Shown here in pieces: positions 44,854 to 56,571 of a stretch of 64,000 bases of DNA. The notes beneath the pieces are model-generated. The model was not told where the DNA came from and ran no database searches. It saw only the letters and a list, made by a program, of their open reading frames with translations. This DNA is from Symsagittifera roscoffensis. Lineage: Eukaryota; Xenacoelomorpha; Acoela; Convolutidae. The stretch is from contig NC_087069.1 in the NCBI RefSeq assembly GCF_963678635.1, forward strand, positions 50,175,892 to 50,239,891, in the 5' to 3' direction. Both the position numbers and the translations under genes were made by a program. Every line of letters begins with the position of its first letter. Positions within the stretch are counted from its first letter, which is position 1.

Positions 44854-45490
44854 AATAATTGAATTACAACCAACTGGTTTTTAGTGTGGAACGTTGAAGA
44901 ATGACTGATCACAGTATACAAGACATATCATGCGTTCCCAAAGTTAAATTTTATGTGGCAATTTTACGAGCGCCTTAAGCCATAATGATACAACTTAATC
45001 ACCAAGGAAATAATATCTTCAACGAGAAACGAAAGTTTTATACGGGTTTTTAGTTGCTTTTTTCCTCCGGTTATTTTCTAAAAATCTTCTATTGTTTTTT
45101 ATCACGGTTAATTCATTGACTCCTATCAACCGTGAGAAACTTTAACAGCATGTCAAAGAGTGTCTCGCAAAATAACAAGAAAACTTAAACCTGAGTGCAT
45201 TCGATCGTAGCCATTATAATAAAGCTATCACATAAATCTGAAAAGTCGGATTTTCACATGCACGCTTAACATAGCCTTGAGCGTCGTGCGTAAAAGAATA
45301 AATAAAATTTGATAGCCTCGTTTAAAACATTATTAGCTTTGACCTAATTGAGCCATGCCACCCCTTTCCTGATGTCATTCGCATTAATAAACTTTTCAAA
45401 CTTTTCATTCTCTCAATTTCATTTTGCTAACTCAGTCATTTTATTTAAACAAAACTTAAAACATCTTGAATTCATGACTAACCCGAAGTA
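44854..45490. other. Non-coding stretch inside inverted repeat D
   Basis: About 640 bp, AT-rich, without an ORF worth listing. It separates the minus-strand genes on the left from the plus-strand ORF on the right, so it may have held divergent promoters. Confidence 0.4.
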
Positions 45491-45648
45491 ATATCAGTGT
45501 CTGATCGAGAAAGAACAAATATTTATCAGACATATACGAGAGAATCGATTGCAGTCATTCATCAACAGAAAGAGAGAGTCTCCCCGTCTACAACAAGTCC
45601 GTTCAATGACTTGGCTCTCCGAAAAAACGACGGCAATCAAAACGCGGA

Positions 45649-46119
45649 ATGGACTGCAAAAATTACATATTGCTACCGAACTACATCCTTGATCACATCG
45701 ATCTATTTCCAAAGAACCGAAAAAGAATGTACGAGAGTTGCACTATTCACGAGAGCTATCCAGCATTAGAAAAGACTGAGATAAACGACACAACCGCGCT
45801 CGAGCAGTCTCCGAGAAAATTTCTCTTCGCATATGGCCTTGAGTCAATGCCGTTGTATGAAAATCAGGAGGGATACTTTCGTGATTATTCAGAGCGCGAA
45901 GCGTACTGGGATATTCCGACAGCAATGTCTCCCGATTCCTTTGTTAGGGGAACAGTTTCAACTCCAGAACAATCAACTTCCTATTCGGATGCTCAGGTTT
46001 CATCGACACAGAGTGCGGAGACAATTGATCTAGTGACTCCAGACCTTATTCAGGAAACCCCTCGAGCTGCAGCTTGCTATGTGCCAAAAAAGAGAAAACT
46101 ACAATTTCGAGAGTTCTGA
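45649..46119 (+). CDS. 156-codon ORF with C-terminal KKRK (unassigned cargo)
   Basis: Starts at ATG 45649 and ends TGA at 46117-46119. N-terminal half: NYILDHIDLFPKNRKRMYES, then an acidic/aromatic stretch (LYENQEGYFRDYSEREAYWD). The C-terminal half is Ser/Thr/Pro-rich and probably disordered, finishing with YVPKKRKLQFREF, a good nuclear localisation or DNA-binding tail. No known domain. An overlapping frame at 45497-45769 covers its start and is less likely real. It lies between the arms of inverted repeat D and seems open throughout. Confidence 0.45.
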   Translation: MDCKNYILLPNYILDHIDLFPKNRKRMYESCTIHESYPALEKTEINDTTALEQSPRKFLFAYGLESMPLYENQEGYFRDYSEREAYWDIPTAMSPDSFVRGTVSTPEQSTSYSDAQVSSTQSAETIDLVTPDLIQETPRAAACYVPKKRKLQFREF

Positions 46120-46515
46120 TGACTTAAACAAAAACATTTCTTTGTTTCAAATATTATTTCAAGATTTTTCAGTTTCATTTTTGTTTGATTTGATTTTTAA
46201 ATGGGTTCAACATGACCGTGTGTGTTTTAGTTACCTCAGTTTTTATCTCGCTTAATAGATTAATTAAAATTTGCTCTGAAGTGTTTTCAGCAAAATGTCA
46301 AAGAAAAACAAGAAAAGCTAAAAAAAAAACCATTAGTCGAGAATAATTTTACGCTAAAACTGTTGTATGAGAAAGAATGAGAGAAAGAGAGAGATAAATG
46401 CGCTTTCATAATAATGAACCCCATTTGAAAAATCCTTTTCAAGATTTTGCTTTCTTTCAAAAGACAGATAAAAATGGAAGGGTCCAACATTTTCTTGTTG
46501 GTAGTCCAACCATAA

Positions 46516-46637
46516 TTATTTGGCTTTTTTTATCAAACACTCTCTGCTCCCTCTCTCTCTCTCATTTTACTTTGCGCTTGGAGGGGTTAGCCAGGACCTA
46601 CGCAAAGTAACAGAGAGTGTTTAAAGCCATAATTCTG
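46516..46637. repeat. Small foldback with 20+ bp arms and a CT tract
   Basis: Left arm AAACACTCTCTG (46535-46546) plus TTACTTTGCG (46567-46576); right arm CGCAAAGTAA (46601-46610) plus CAGAGAGTGTTT (46611-46622). A (CT)n tract interrupts the left arm only. Outside these, GGCTTT/AAAGCC and AATTAT/ATAATT also pair. It resembles a short foldback MITE. Confidence 0.6.
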
Positions 46638-47240
46638 CTTTGTAATTCATTTATTTACGTGTTTTGAGTGTAAAACTGAAAGTTTTGGGTAAAAAACGTG
46701 AAAAATGAAAAAATGAAACCTATGTTTTTTTTTCTCGAAAAATGAACATGACCCTTAACCCTGCTCAGAAAATCAGGGCAGTTTGATTGAGGGTACTGTC
46801 AATGGATTTGAAGACAAAATTTTTTCTTCCCAATTTTCATTTTTTCATATATACACAAAAATTAAATTTTCTCAAAAAAATCACAACTTTTTAAGTGTCT
46901 ACTCTCATTGATTGAGCTAAAAACGGTTTTTCAATTTCTACGCTTGTCCTAATTAGGCACCAGATAGCTCCTAAATAATTCATATCACATATTCACATGA
47001 ATTTAAAATGACAAAAATCATTTTGCGGTAAGAAAAGAGGGAAAATTTTTTTTTAAAATTATGTCTTAAAGTTTTGAGCACTACCAGAAGAACTGGGCTC
47101 GAGATGATATACAGTTTACTGGTTTGTTGCTAATCGATTCCGAAGACATTTTGGTTAAATTCATTTTCCTTTTTTTCACAACATAATAAGTTTGAGGTAT
47201 TTTAATTTGGAAAGAAACATTTTTTTTACTTGACTTTACA
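46638..47240. other. AT-rich stretch, no gene seen
   Basis: T/A-rich with several poly-A/T runs and GAAAAATGA words. No coding sense recognised. Confidence 0.5.
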
Positions 47241-47376
47241 GAACGGGAGGCGTTCCCGAGGAGCGTAGCGACGAGCAACGCCGGATTAGCTATTGTCCCT
47301 TGAACCCAACGGCCATGTTTTAATTTTTCGAAAGATTTGATATGAATTGTTTCACGGTACACTGAATCACATAAAA
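47241..47376 (-). repeat. Inverted repeat D, right arm
   Basis: Reverse complement of 43694-43822, with the identical 37 bp core at 47247-47283. The arms could be termini of a 3.7 kb nested element or the inner ends of two Polinton pieces. I could not find target-site duplications that would decide this. Confidence 0.85.
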
Positions 47377-48000
47377 GAAACATTGATTACGATATGTTTT
47401 AAACATATTCAAATGACAATCTATGCTTATCATACATCTGCAATTGTCAAGATATCAAAGTTGAATAAATTTCATTTTTCAACACTATCTCATTTTTCAA
47501 CTTATTCATATAGTTGAGGGCTTTAATTTCTTCTCACTTTTATTTCAGATTTCTATTTTTTATTTCTATTTTTAGATTTCTATTTTTTACCTATTTAAAC
47601 AAATCAAAAAGTGGACTTGAAATTATTAAAAATTTGATGCTTTCCGTTTAAATTAGTCAGAAAAAGTTTTAGGATGAATCTGAATTATTGTAAGCTTTAA
47701 ATTCTGTAATTTAGTGCTGAAATGTTAATTGAAAGTTCAAACCATTCTCCTAAAAAGTGCCAAACCTTAAAAAAAGTATCGCTACCCTTAAAGTTAACAG
47801 CGCAAGTTTGAGGTTGTAAATGAATCAGTTTTTCAATATAGAAATTTCTTGCACTTGAACAAGGTGATGAGACATCTGGAGGTTAAAGTTGTAACAAACC
47901 CTGTTTTTGGAAAGGAAAGTACTTATTGTCAAGTTCATGGCGAAGTATAACTCTCTTTAATGGCTTCTGCTTGTCCTTACCCGCAAAACTCTTGGCTTTT
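47377..48000. other. AT-rich stretch before the polymerase fossil
   Basis: About 620 bp. It includes a short duplication (AGATTTCTATTTTTTA at about 47547 and 47574). No gene seen. Confidence 0.5.
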
Positions 48001-48091
48001 AGTCCTAGTCACTTCTCGTTTTTGCCTCTTCATAAACAGTTTCACTTCAATCTTGAAACTTTTTTGAATAGTTCAGTAACTTCAACAAACA

Positions 48092-51000
48092 ATGCCAAAC
48101 TCTACTTCTCCTGCGACACCTGCTCCTTGCCAGCTGTGTGGAAAAATACTGAGCTCTAAAAGGAACTTGAGAAGAAATGAGCGAAAAGTGCACAAGATCC
48201 TTCCTCCCCTCCTCCTCAAACTGTTTTCGATGAGTGTCTCGAATCATTCGAGAGTTTTTCGGAAGCTCGAGAGAACGTCGAGCTGGCACATGACATGACT
48301 TCCAATAGTCATTGTATCTATTGCCATACAATATTTCTCACCGCGGAAAGCTACCAAAAACATTTGCTGAAGAAACACGCATTGCCAGTTTGGGATGGCA
48401 TTGAGACGAGCTCTTCCGCTGCACCGACGCAAAGCGCGTTCAGAGGTAAATTGCGCCGATACGATCTCAAAGTTGGTGAAAAAGAAATGGATTTGCTTCA
48501 AATCATGATGCAAAACAAGGAGGAAAAAGATGCTCTCATACAGGAAGTGCAATTCAAGTAAAAGTGGGGATGATCAAAATTCCCACTGTGCAAGACGGGG
48601 ACATCGGAAATTTCGGAGGACCATGCTATTTCTAAGCACTAGGACAATGCCAAGGGAATAGCTGGGGATCAATACTTGGAACTGATCGAACATATGGTCA
48701 ACCAAGTCAGTTCGTTCTCTTCTCATGGTAGCGGATGGTTTATCGATCGAAATGAAAAACTGCAAATCAGTTTCGCGGACTTCTCACCAATAAGAGCAGG
48801 ATCCTACGCACTCAGCGCTGCTTCTACTCTGCTCACAAATATCAACACTAAAATTGATCACCGTTGTCTTCTATACTGCTTTGTTGCAGCATATCACAAC
48901 GTGAATGAGCGCGCCCTCTACCCCACATCTAGACGGTTGCTGGAGAAAAACAAAGTCTCAACCTATGATCAGGACAAAGAAGGAACTGTGAAAATCAATG
49001 GGGAATACGAAATGCCAATGGGTCTGATGGATATGGACAGATTTGAAAGACTGAATAAATGTCAAATCAACAACTTTTGGTAAGCAATACCCAATACCCT
49101 CTCAATTTTTTTCATCACCTAGTCAAAACCCCCTTTATTTTTTACGCCAAAACTAGATATAAAATTTAATTTTTGTGTTCAGGTTCAACGATGCCGAATT
49201 GTTGCCCACAAGAGTGACGAGCAGATTCACTACTAGCCTGGTCGTGGAATTGTTGCTGCTGAAAGATGGATCAATATATCACCATGTGATGATAAGTGAT
49301 CTCCCGAAACTGGTCGAGTATGTGCGCCACAAAGTGAACAGATTTCACTCTGAGATTTTCCGCAAATGTTTCCACACATGCGCTTCATTCGAAACTCTGA
49401 GAAGACATCAAGAACTGTGCTACCAAGACGAAGACGTCGTCATACCAATGCCCAAGCCCGGAAAAGATGACCACAAGTTCAAAAACTTAACAGCTCGTTG
49501 GTACGTACCCAGAGTAGTTTACTTTGATTTGGAGTCACTGCTCTTACCAGTATACGGACCGACCGCAACCTGATCCGCAAAAATATAGCACACAAACAAT
49601 TGAATTCCGTCAACCTTGTGGATACGCATTAGCAGTAATCGAATTTGGGAAAAACGGTCTGTTAAAATTTGAGCTTAAAAGAGGACCGAATGCGATGGAA
49701 GAGCTAATTAGCTCCCTTGAATCATTAGCGCGACAAATTTACATAGAAAAAATGAAATATTACACTTTCACCGGTGTAACAGACAGGGACCGGGAAGATG
49801 CTACAAATTGTTGGATATGCGAGAACGATTTTTCCGACAATAATCAAGTGGTACCTGATCAATACCATTACAACAACAAGTTCCTGGGTTGGGCATATAT
49901 TGAGTGTAACATTAATAGAAAAACAACAATTTACATCCCAGTAGTAGCTCATAATTTGTCAAATTATGACTTATATTTTATAATTAAAGCGCTGGCAAAA
50001 AGCGATTCGGAGAACACTTTTTCTGTAATATCCGCATCTGAAGAAAATTAGATATCCTTGACAATCTCAGTATACGTACACGAACAAAAACGGAAAAATC
50101 AAAAAACTACAAAAATCTGGGATTCAACGATTCGTATAAGCTAATGCTAGCACCGTTGGCAAAACTTGTCGATAATTTGCCCAACGAAAAGTTTTTTTTC
50201 TGCTGGTGAACTATTCTGAAAACTCGGCCTCTCACCCGAAAAAGTCAGTGTGTCGAAACAGAAAGGGCAAAACACCTACTCATACTTCAACCTTTTCGAA
50301 AAATTCCGAGAAACTCGCCTTCCCCCACGAGCAATTTGGAAAAAGAGTCTAACATGAGGTGTGAGTGTTTCAAGAAACGAGTACAACTATGCTCTAAAAG
50401 TTTTCACAGAACTGAAATGTGGTTCACTTGGTGATTACCACGACTTGTACTTGACTACAGATAAGCTTTTACTTGCTTCCGTTTTCGACGCTTTTCGTGA
50501 AGTTTGCTATCAAACATACGGGCTGGGTTACGCCTGTTACTTCACGGCAAGTAACCTTTCCGGGGATGTCTTTCTAAAAAATTTGTAAGCCCGAACTGAA
50601 ACTCATAACGGACCGTGAAGATCTGGATCTTGTGCAGCGAATGATACGAAGAGGCATGTCGTCGGTTTACGCGAGCCGATTTTACAAAGCAAACAACCAA
50701 TACCTCGACGATTTTTCGCCCTCAGAACCATCAAGCTACATCTTCAATCATGATGCAAACAATTTGTACGGGGGGATAATGAAACACTGCCCTTTGCCAT
50801 TAAACAATTTTTCAATAGTTGAAAAAAGTCTGGCAGACATACTGCTCACCAGCGAAACCTCAAAGTGGGGTTAAATAGTTGAAGTCAATTTGACCATACC
50901 CAAAGAGCTTCACGACTTCTTTGCTGATTACCCCTTGCCCCCTCTTGTGAAGTAGTGGACATCGGTGCAATGAGCAACGAGTAGGTCGACATGTTGGGAA

Positions 51001-51840
51001 AATTGGGAATCACCACACTGCCAAAAGTGCCAAAGCTTCTACAGACCTTGCATCCTAAAGTTATGTTTTGCATTACTAACCCCAAACTTGTACCACGAGC
51101 TGGGAAAGAAAATAACTGACCTCGGAAAAGTTCTTTAGTTCCACCAAAGTTACTGGATGGCACCCTTTGTATATCTCAACACCCGCCTACGAAAAGCCGC
51201 GGTAAATAAATTCCAGGAGAATTTTTGCAAGCTAATTGTTAATTCAGCTTTCGGTGAGACAATGGAGTCTAATTTAGGAAGGAAGAAGCTGGAGATTGTA
51301 AGGAATGAGAGAGAACTTTTACAAAAAAAGCTCTGCGCACAATGAAAAACCTTCAAATCATTGACGATCAGTTAGCCACAATCAGCTTTTCAGTAACAAA
51401 AATATTGTGGGACAAACCTACGATAGTTGGTGCGACCATCCTAGACATCGCCAAGCGTTTCATGTTTCTGTTTTATTATCGAAAAATGAAACCGAATCTA
51501 AACTTGGAGCTCCTTCACTCTGACACGGATAGATTTATTTATGCCATAAAAACTGATGACGTTTACCGCGACTTAGAGAAAATAAAAGCTGATTTTGACT
51601 TTTCAATTAACAATGAGGACCACTTCTTGTTCGAGGATACCAACAAGAAATTTTTGCTGAAGTTCAAAGAGGAGCCTGATGGGAAGCCGATCAGAGAATT
51701 CATCGCCCTAAAACAGAAACTATATTCGGTCGTCCTCAATGGTAAATTAAATTTAAGCCACCCTTCCGACCCCATTCCTACCTTTTACAGAACAAAATTA
51801 CCACCACCAACCTCCCTCCCCCTTAATTTGTTGCATTGAA
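48092..51840 (+). pseudogene. Polinton protein-primed DNA polymerase B (fossil)
   Basis: A 3.75 kb region matching the length of Polinton PolB (about 1,200 codons). In order: two C2H2 zinc-finger-like segments (CQLCGK; HCIYCHTIF...H...H, 48.1-48.4 kb), a long N-terminal region, exonuclease motif I FDLES (about 49.52 kb), exonuclease II HNLSNYDLYFI (about 49.95 kb), palm motif A HDANNLYGGIM (about 50.75 kb), motif B KLIVNSAFGETME (about 51.23 kb) and motif C HSDTD (about 51.52 kb). Family B polymerases of this type replicate the element from a terminal protein. It is broken, in roughly half a dozen places, but all main motifs are still legible in order. Confidence 0.85.
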
Positions 51841-52081
51841 CTATGGGCATTCAGCTGATTTAGGCAACATTACACAATGTTGCCTAAACGTTGATTTATC
51901 TGACAACATATTCCTTCTCTTTTCCTCTTTTTTAATCGTAATTTAGAGTCTTCTGCTCTTTTTTGCAAAAATGAATCAAACTTCGTTCGGTATAAATTGA
52001 ATAGCTGAATTGAAATAAAACTATCCCCCGCGTTGTAGAAAAGAATAATTATTTTGCTTCTGTTTAGAAGGCACTCAAAAA

Positions 52082-52505
52082 TTGAATGCCAAAGGATTAA
52101 AACGGAGTGCACAGAGAGAACTGGTCCACCAAACCAATAGGTCAGTGTCACACCAATATGACAGTGAAACTTGCATTATCACCATTCGATTCGACGGAAT
52201 TTTGACAGTGCCCTTTGGCCATAATAAAGCCGCCGATGAAAAAAGCTTTGCTAGAAGACATTTACTTGGACAGCGAGTGGGCCAACTCACACAATGAAAC
52301 TGATAACAGTTGTCCCGATTTTCAACTTCCAGATTGGGGATTTTTACAGCGGCCCTACTCAGAAACAGAGCTGCAAGAAAAAGAAGCTTCTAGTAGCCGA
52401 GTCCATGAATGTCGCCCTATAAATAACCCGTTTATTTTATCTGAAGCTTCAGAAGAACGATCATCTGAAAAAAGGCGCAAAGAAAACCAAAACATTAAAC
52501 ATTAA
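52082..52505 (+). pseudogene. Small ORFs after the polymerase fossil
   Basis: Two overlapping short frames. The second (52215-52505, 96 codons) is acidic with LPDWGFLQRPYSETELQEKE and a basic C-terminal end (EKRRKENQNIKH). No family is recognised. The position just after PolB suggests a minor gene of the Polinton-like element. It could be chance. Confidence 0.3.
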
Positions 52506-52873
52506 ATTCTAAAACATATATTTTCAGATGATTTTTACTGTTCGTCCTGTTTATACTTCGACTTGTACATGTTTTGGTTTTTACCAATTTACAACTAATA
52601 AGATACTCGTATTGGGCTCAATCACTGTTTTAAGATAAATATCTTCAGGCAAATAAACTAGTTGACGCAAACCAAGTGTTTTTGTGTGACATCCTTTGGT
52701 TGAGTTTGAAATAACAAACTGTTATTAGCCTGACAAATCTTCGACGGAAAGAAAGAAAGCAAGGAAATGATATCCACATGAAACTAGGACGAAAAACAAA
52801 AGTTCAGGAATTAGGACAATTAATTTTAATTATCGCGGGAAAAGGGACCGCTTTAAAAGGAATTAGAAGGAAT
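52506..52873. other. AT-rich flank of the Polinton-like region
   Basis: About 370 bp, no gene seen and no clear terminal repeat recognised. Confidence 0.5.
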
Positions 52874-52875
52874 TA

Positions 52876-53075
52876 TTGTATCGGGTCCCGGTTGTTGAGC
52901 TCAGCTTATTGAGATCCTAAGAAGGGGGCCTTTTACTTTAGGGGTGGGAATTTGCGTTCATTTACAAAACCCTGGGATAGGGGTCCTCCAAAAAATTAAG
53001 GACCCCTTTCCTAGGATTTTGCTTTACGTGAGGACCCCCTTAGAGACCCCCCCTAGGATCCGGGACACGATACAA
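52876..53075. mobile_element. 200 bp MITE with 16 bp TIRs and TA duplication
   Basis: Left TIR TTGTATCGGGTCCCGG (52876-52891) and right end CCGGGACACGATACAA (53060-53075) are inverted with one mismatch. TA dinucleotides flank both sides (52874-52875 and 53076-53077). The interior has no ORF and contains a 9 bp-stem hairpin AGGGGTCCT/AGGACCCCT near 52976-53010. Size, TIRs and the TA duplication fit a Tc1/mariner-type non-autonomous element. Confidence 0.8.
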
Positions 53076-53076
53076 T

Positions 53077-53090
53077 ACTACTACTACTAC
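53077..53090 (+). repeat. (ACT)n microsatellite
   Basis: Five ACT units directly between the MITE and the second minisatellite. Confidence 0.8.
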
Positions 53091-53103
53091 TTGATTGTTG
53101 TAG

Positions 53104-55575
53104 TGAAAACACGATGCAGCTGATGGAGTAAAAACAAAAAACACTATCTAGCTCATGAGATGAAAAACACAATGTAGATGATGAAGTAAAAAACAATATG
53201 TAGCTGATGGGGTAAAAATAATTCTCTAGTTGATGAGGTAAAAAAAAACATTTTGAAGCTGATTAAGTAAAAAAACACTATGTAGTTGATGCTGAAAAAA
53301 TAACTATGTAGCTGATGGGTTAAGAGTACTATGTAGCTTAGGGAGTAAAAAACACTATGTAGCTGCTGGGATAAAAAACACTCTAAAGCTGATCCAATGG
53401 AAGACAAACTTTAGCGGTTGCGTTGAAAAACACTGTGTAGCTGATGGGATAAAAACAATAAGTAGCTTAAAGGGTAAGAACACCATATTGCTGTTGGTTT
53501 AAAAAACACTCTTTAGCTGATGTGAGGAAAAAAATATGTAGCTGACGGGGCAAAAACCTTGTGGAGCTGTTTTTCAAAAACATTATGTAGTTGATGCGAT
53601 GAAAGACACTAAGTAGCTGATGGGGTAGAAAAACACTAAGTAGCTGATGTGGTAAAAAAAACACTCTGTAGCTGATTGGGAAAAACACTTTGTAGCATTA
53701 TGGGTGAAAAAGTTTGTAGCTGATTGGGTAAAAAGCACTACGTAGTTGATAGAGTAAAAACACTCTGTAACCTAAGGGATAAAAATCACCATGTAACTGT
53801 TGGGGTAAAAACCTTTTGTAGTTGATGCGAAGGAAGACACTATGTAGATGATGGGTTAAAAAACACTAAGTAGTCGATGGGGTAAAAAAAGTTTAAATGG
53901 CTCATGGGGTAAAATTACAATGTAGCTGATGGGATAAAAATAATCAGTAGCTTAAAGTGTAAAAAACACCATGTAGCTATTGGATTGAAAAACGCTATGT
54001 AGCTGATGTGATAAGAGACATTAAGTAGTTGATGTGGCAAAAGCACTGTCGAGCTGATCGGTTCAAAAACTATATGTTGCTGATGCGATGAAAGACACTA
54101 AAAAGCTGATGGGGTAAAAAACTTCATGAATCTGATGGCGTGATGATGTAGAAACACTATGTGGCTGATGGGTAAGAGCACTTTGTAGCATTATGGTTGA
54201 AAAACAAATTGTAACTTATGGGTAAAAACGCACTAAATAATTGATAGAGTAAAGATACTCTGTAGCCTACGGGATAAAAAACACTATGTAATTGTTGGGG
54301 TTAAAAACACTATGTAGCTGATGCGAAGGAAGACACTATGTAGTTGGTGGGTTAAAACACATTATGTCGTTGATGGGGTAAAAACATCATTTAGCCGATG
54401 GGGTAAAAACACTATGAAGCTGATGCTTAAAAAAACACCATATAGCTGTTGGGGTAAAGGACACTATGTAGCTGTGGGGTAAATAAGACTATTTAGCTGA
54501 TGGTGCAGAAAAACTCATAAAGCTGATGGGTAAAAGCAATAGGTAGCAAATGGGGTAAAAAGAATTTGTAGCTGATGGAATAAAAACCTCATTTGTAGCT
54601 GATGGGTGGAATACACTATGTATCTGATGGAATAAAAACACTATTTAGCTGATGAGATAAAAACACTATGCATCTGATGGCATAAAAAGCATTATGTAGA
54701 TGAAGGGGTGTAAAAATGCACTGTAAAAATACTAAGTAGCTGATGTGGTAAAAATAACGTGTAGCTCTGAGGGTTAAAGACACCAAGTAGCTGATGGGGT
54801 AAAAAACACTATGGAGCTGATGTGATGAAAGACACTATGTAGTTGATGTGGTAAAAAACACTATGTAGCTGGTGGGGTAGATATGATTCTGTAACTGATG
54901 GTTAAAAAATCTTGTAACTATAACTGATGGTTGCTGATGAGGTAAAAAAACTATTTACCTGATAGCGTAAAGACACTATGTAGCTGATGGGTTAAAAACA
55001 TTTTGTAGCTTATGGGGTAAAAAAAAGTATCTGATGTGGCAAAGCACTACGTAGTTGATAGGGTAAAAGAGCTATGTAGCCTAAGTGAAAAAGAAAACAC
55101 GATATAGCTGTTAGGATTAAAAACAATTGACAAATTATGGAGTGAAAAACACTATGTAGCTGATGCGATGAAAGATACTGTGTAGCTGATGGAGCGAAAA
55201 CACTGTGTAGCTGAAGGAATAAAAAAAGTATGTAGTTTATGCAATGAAAAACACTTAGTAGTTGATCTGGTAAAAAAATTAATTACTATGTAACTGCTGC
55301 TGATGGGTAAAAACACTTAGCAGCTGATGGAGCAACTAAAACTATGTAGCTGATGGGACTAAATAAATTTATTTAGCTGATGGGGTAAAAACACAATGAA
55401 GCAGATGGGTTAAGAAACACTAGCTAGCTGATGGCGTAAAATTACAGTGTAGCTGATGATTTAAAAATACACCTTGTACCTTATGGTGTGAAAGAAAAGT
55501 TGTAGCTGAAGGGGTAGAAAAACACTACATAAATGTTTGTGTAAAAACAGGAGTAGATTATGGAGCTGATCAGGG
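53104..55575 (+). repeat. Second minisatellite array, same unit and orientation
   Basis: About 2.5 kb, roughly 90 units of the GTAGCTGATGGGGTA-A(n)-CACTAT family. Variant mix differs from the large array: units with GATGCGATGAAAGACACTA, TTGTAGCATTATGGGTGAAA, and CTAAGGGATAAAAA are frequent, whereas the 'GGGCATATGGGG' type of the first array is missing. No long higher-order period is obvious. It starts just after the MITE and grades out into unique DNA at 55.55-55.6 kb. Confidence 0.95.
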
Positions 55576-55836
55576 GAGGAGCATGGGAGACCCCATGTTT
55601 TAAGATACGTTATAGATATCCGGTCTTCCATGATATGTCTTAACATTGGGTATAGAGTATACAAGGTATTAGGATAGGGAACACCAATGGTAAGGTGTGA
55701 TGTTAAGTTATTGGTAAGAAAAACTATTTTCTTTTGGATTTCGTGTGGAAATGACTTTTTTTTGCACAATTGTTGGCGCGTGTTATCTAATTTGCAAAAA
55801 TTAAATGTTACTTACGTGTAGGTTGTGGTATGGCGG
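55576..55836. other. Short unique stretch between minisatellite and tandem repeat
   Basis: About 260 bp, no gene or repeat recognised. Confidence 0.5.
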
Positions 55837-56444
55837 TTATTTAATTAGTTTTTGATTCATAGTAAGTTGGTGGTGAAAGTTTTGGGCAAAAAGTTGGAGT
55901 TTTTAAAAAAATCAAAACACGATGAGATTTAATGTAAATCGACCGTTTAACAATTAATCAGATACTTTTACTTTTTAAAACATTTGACTGAAACTACGCT
56001 GAAACCTACTGAAATTTTGAAAAAGTCAATTTTTTGAGAGAAAAAAAATTTAAATTACAAAGGAATTATATAAACTACTGCATCGTATTTGAAACTTACC
56101 GCAATTTTATGATAGAACACCAATAAAATAATGCATCGTACAAAAATCAATACACTGAAACACTTGTTATAAATTGATAAAATTGCATCGGTTCTTATAG
56201 GTCCAATAATTTTTTATGAATTCCATCATCCTGAACTTGACTTTGTGGATGGATAAAATTAATTAAGTCCTTTCTTTGTTTGCTCATGTGTGGCCACCAT
56301 TTAGTTTACGGTTCTGAAACATCTATTTGTAGATGTTAGGTTAGTCGCTTCATCGAACAATTGCCTGTTTTTTGACATGGGTCCGTCTCCACAATCTTCT
56401 AGATTTCGTTTGTTCAAATCTGTACTACTTTGGATTTATCTGAC

Positions 56445-56571
56445 CATTACGAGGTCAAACTGTGCACTGGAACGATCAAAGGAAAGTAAAGAACAAAAGA
56501 AGAACAAAGGGAGCTTCCTTGTTGTGGAAACCGCTTACAATGAGCAAAATGCACAGTTTGGCCTCGTAATG
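56445..56571. repeat. Foldback in module B with 22 bp arms
   Basis: Arms 56445-56466 (CATTACGAGG.CAAACTGTGC) and 56550-56571 are inverted with one mismatch, around an 83 bp A/G-rich loop. The copy in the second period (61321-61342 and 61426-61447) is identical in plan. It may be a small MITE captured before amplification. Confidence 0.75.

Larger units (their letters stand above)
42550..52510. mobile_element. Fossil Polinton/Maverick-like DNA, possibly two joined pieces
   Basis: Capsid, protease and protein-primed polymerase genes of Polinton type lie within 10 kb: major capsid C-terminal part (42.56-43.15 kb), adenain-like protease (43.17-43.6 kb), a 3.7 kb section bracketed by inverted repeats (43.69-47.38 kb), then DNA polymerase B (48.09-51.84 kb). 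I did not find the retroviral-type integrase or the FtsK/HerA ATPase that complete elements carry. The element is broken, with on the order of ten or more breaks in total, and is incomplete. Decay without loss of motif order suggests moderate age. Confidence 0.75.
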
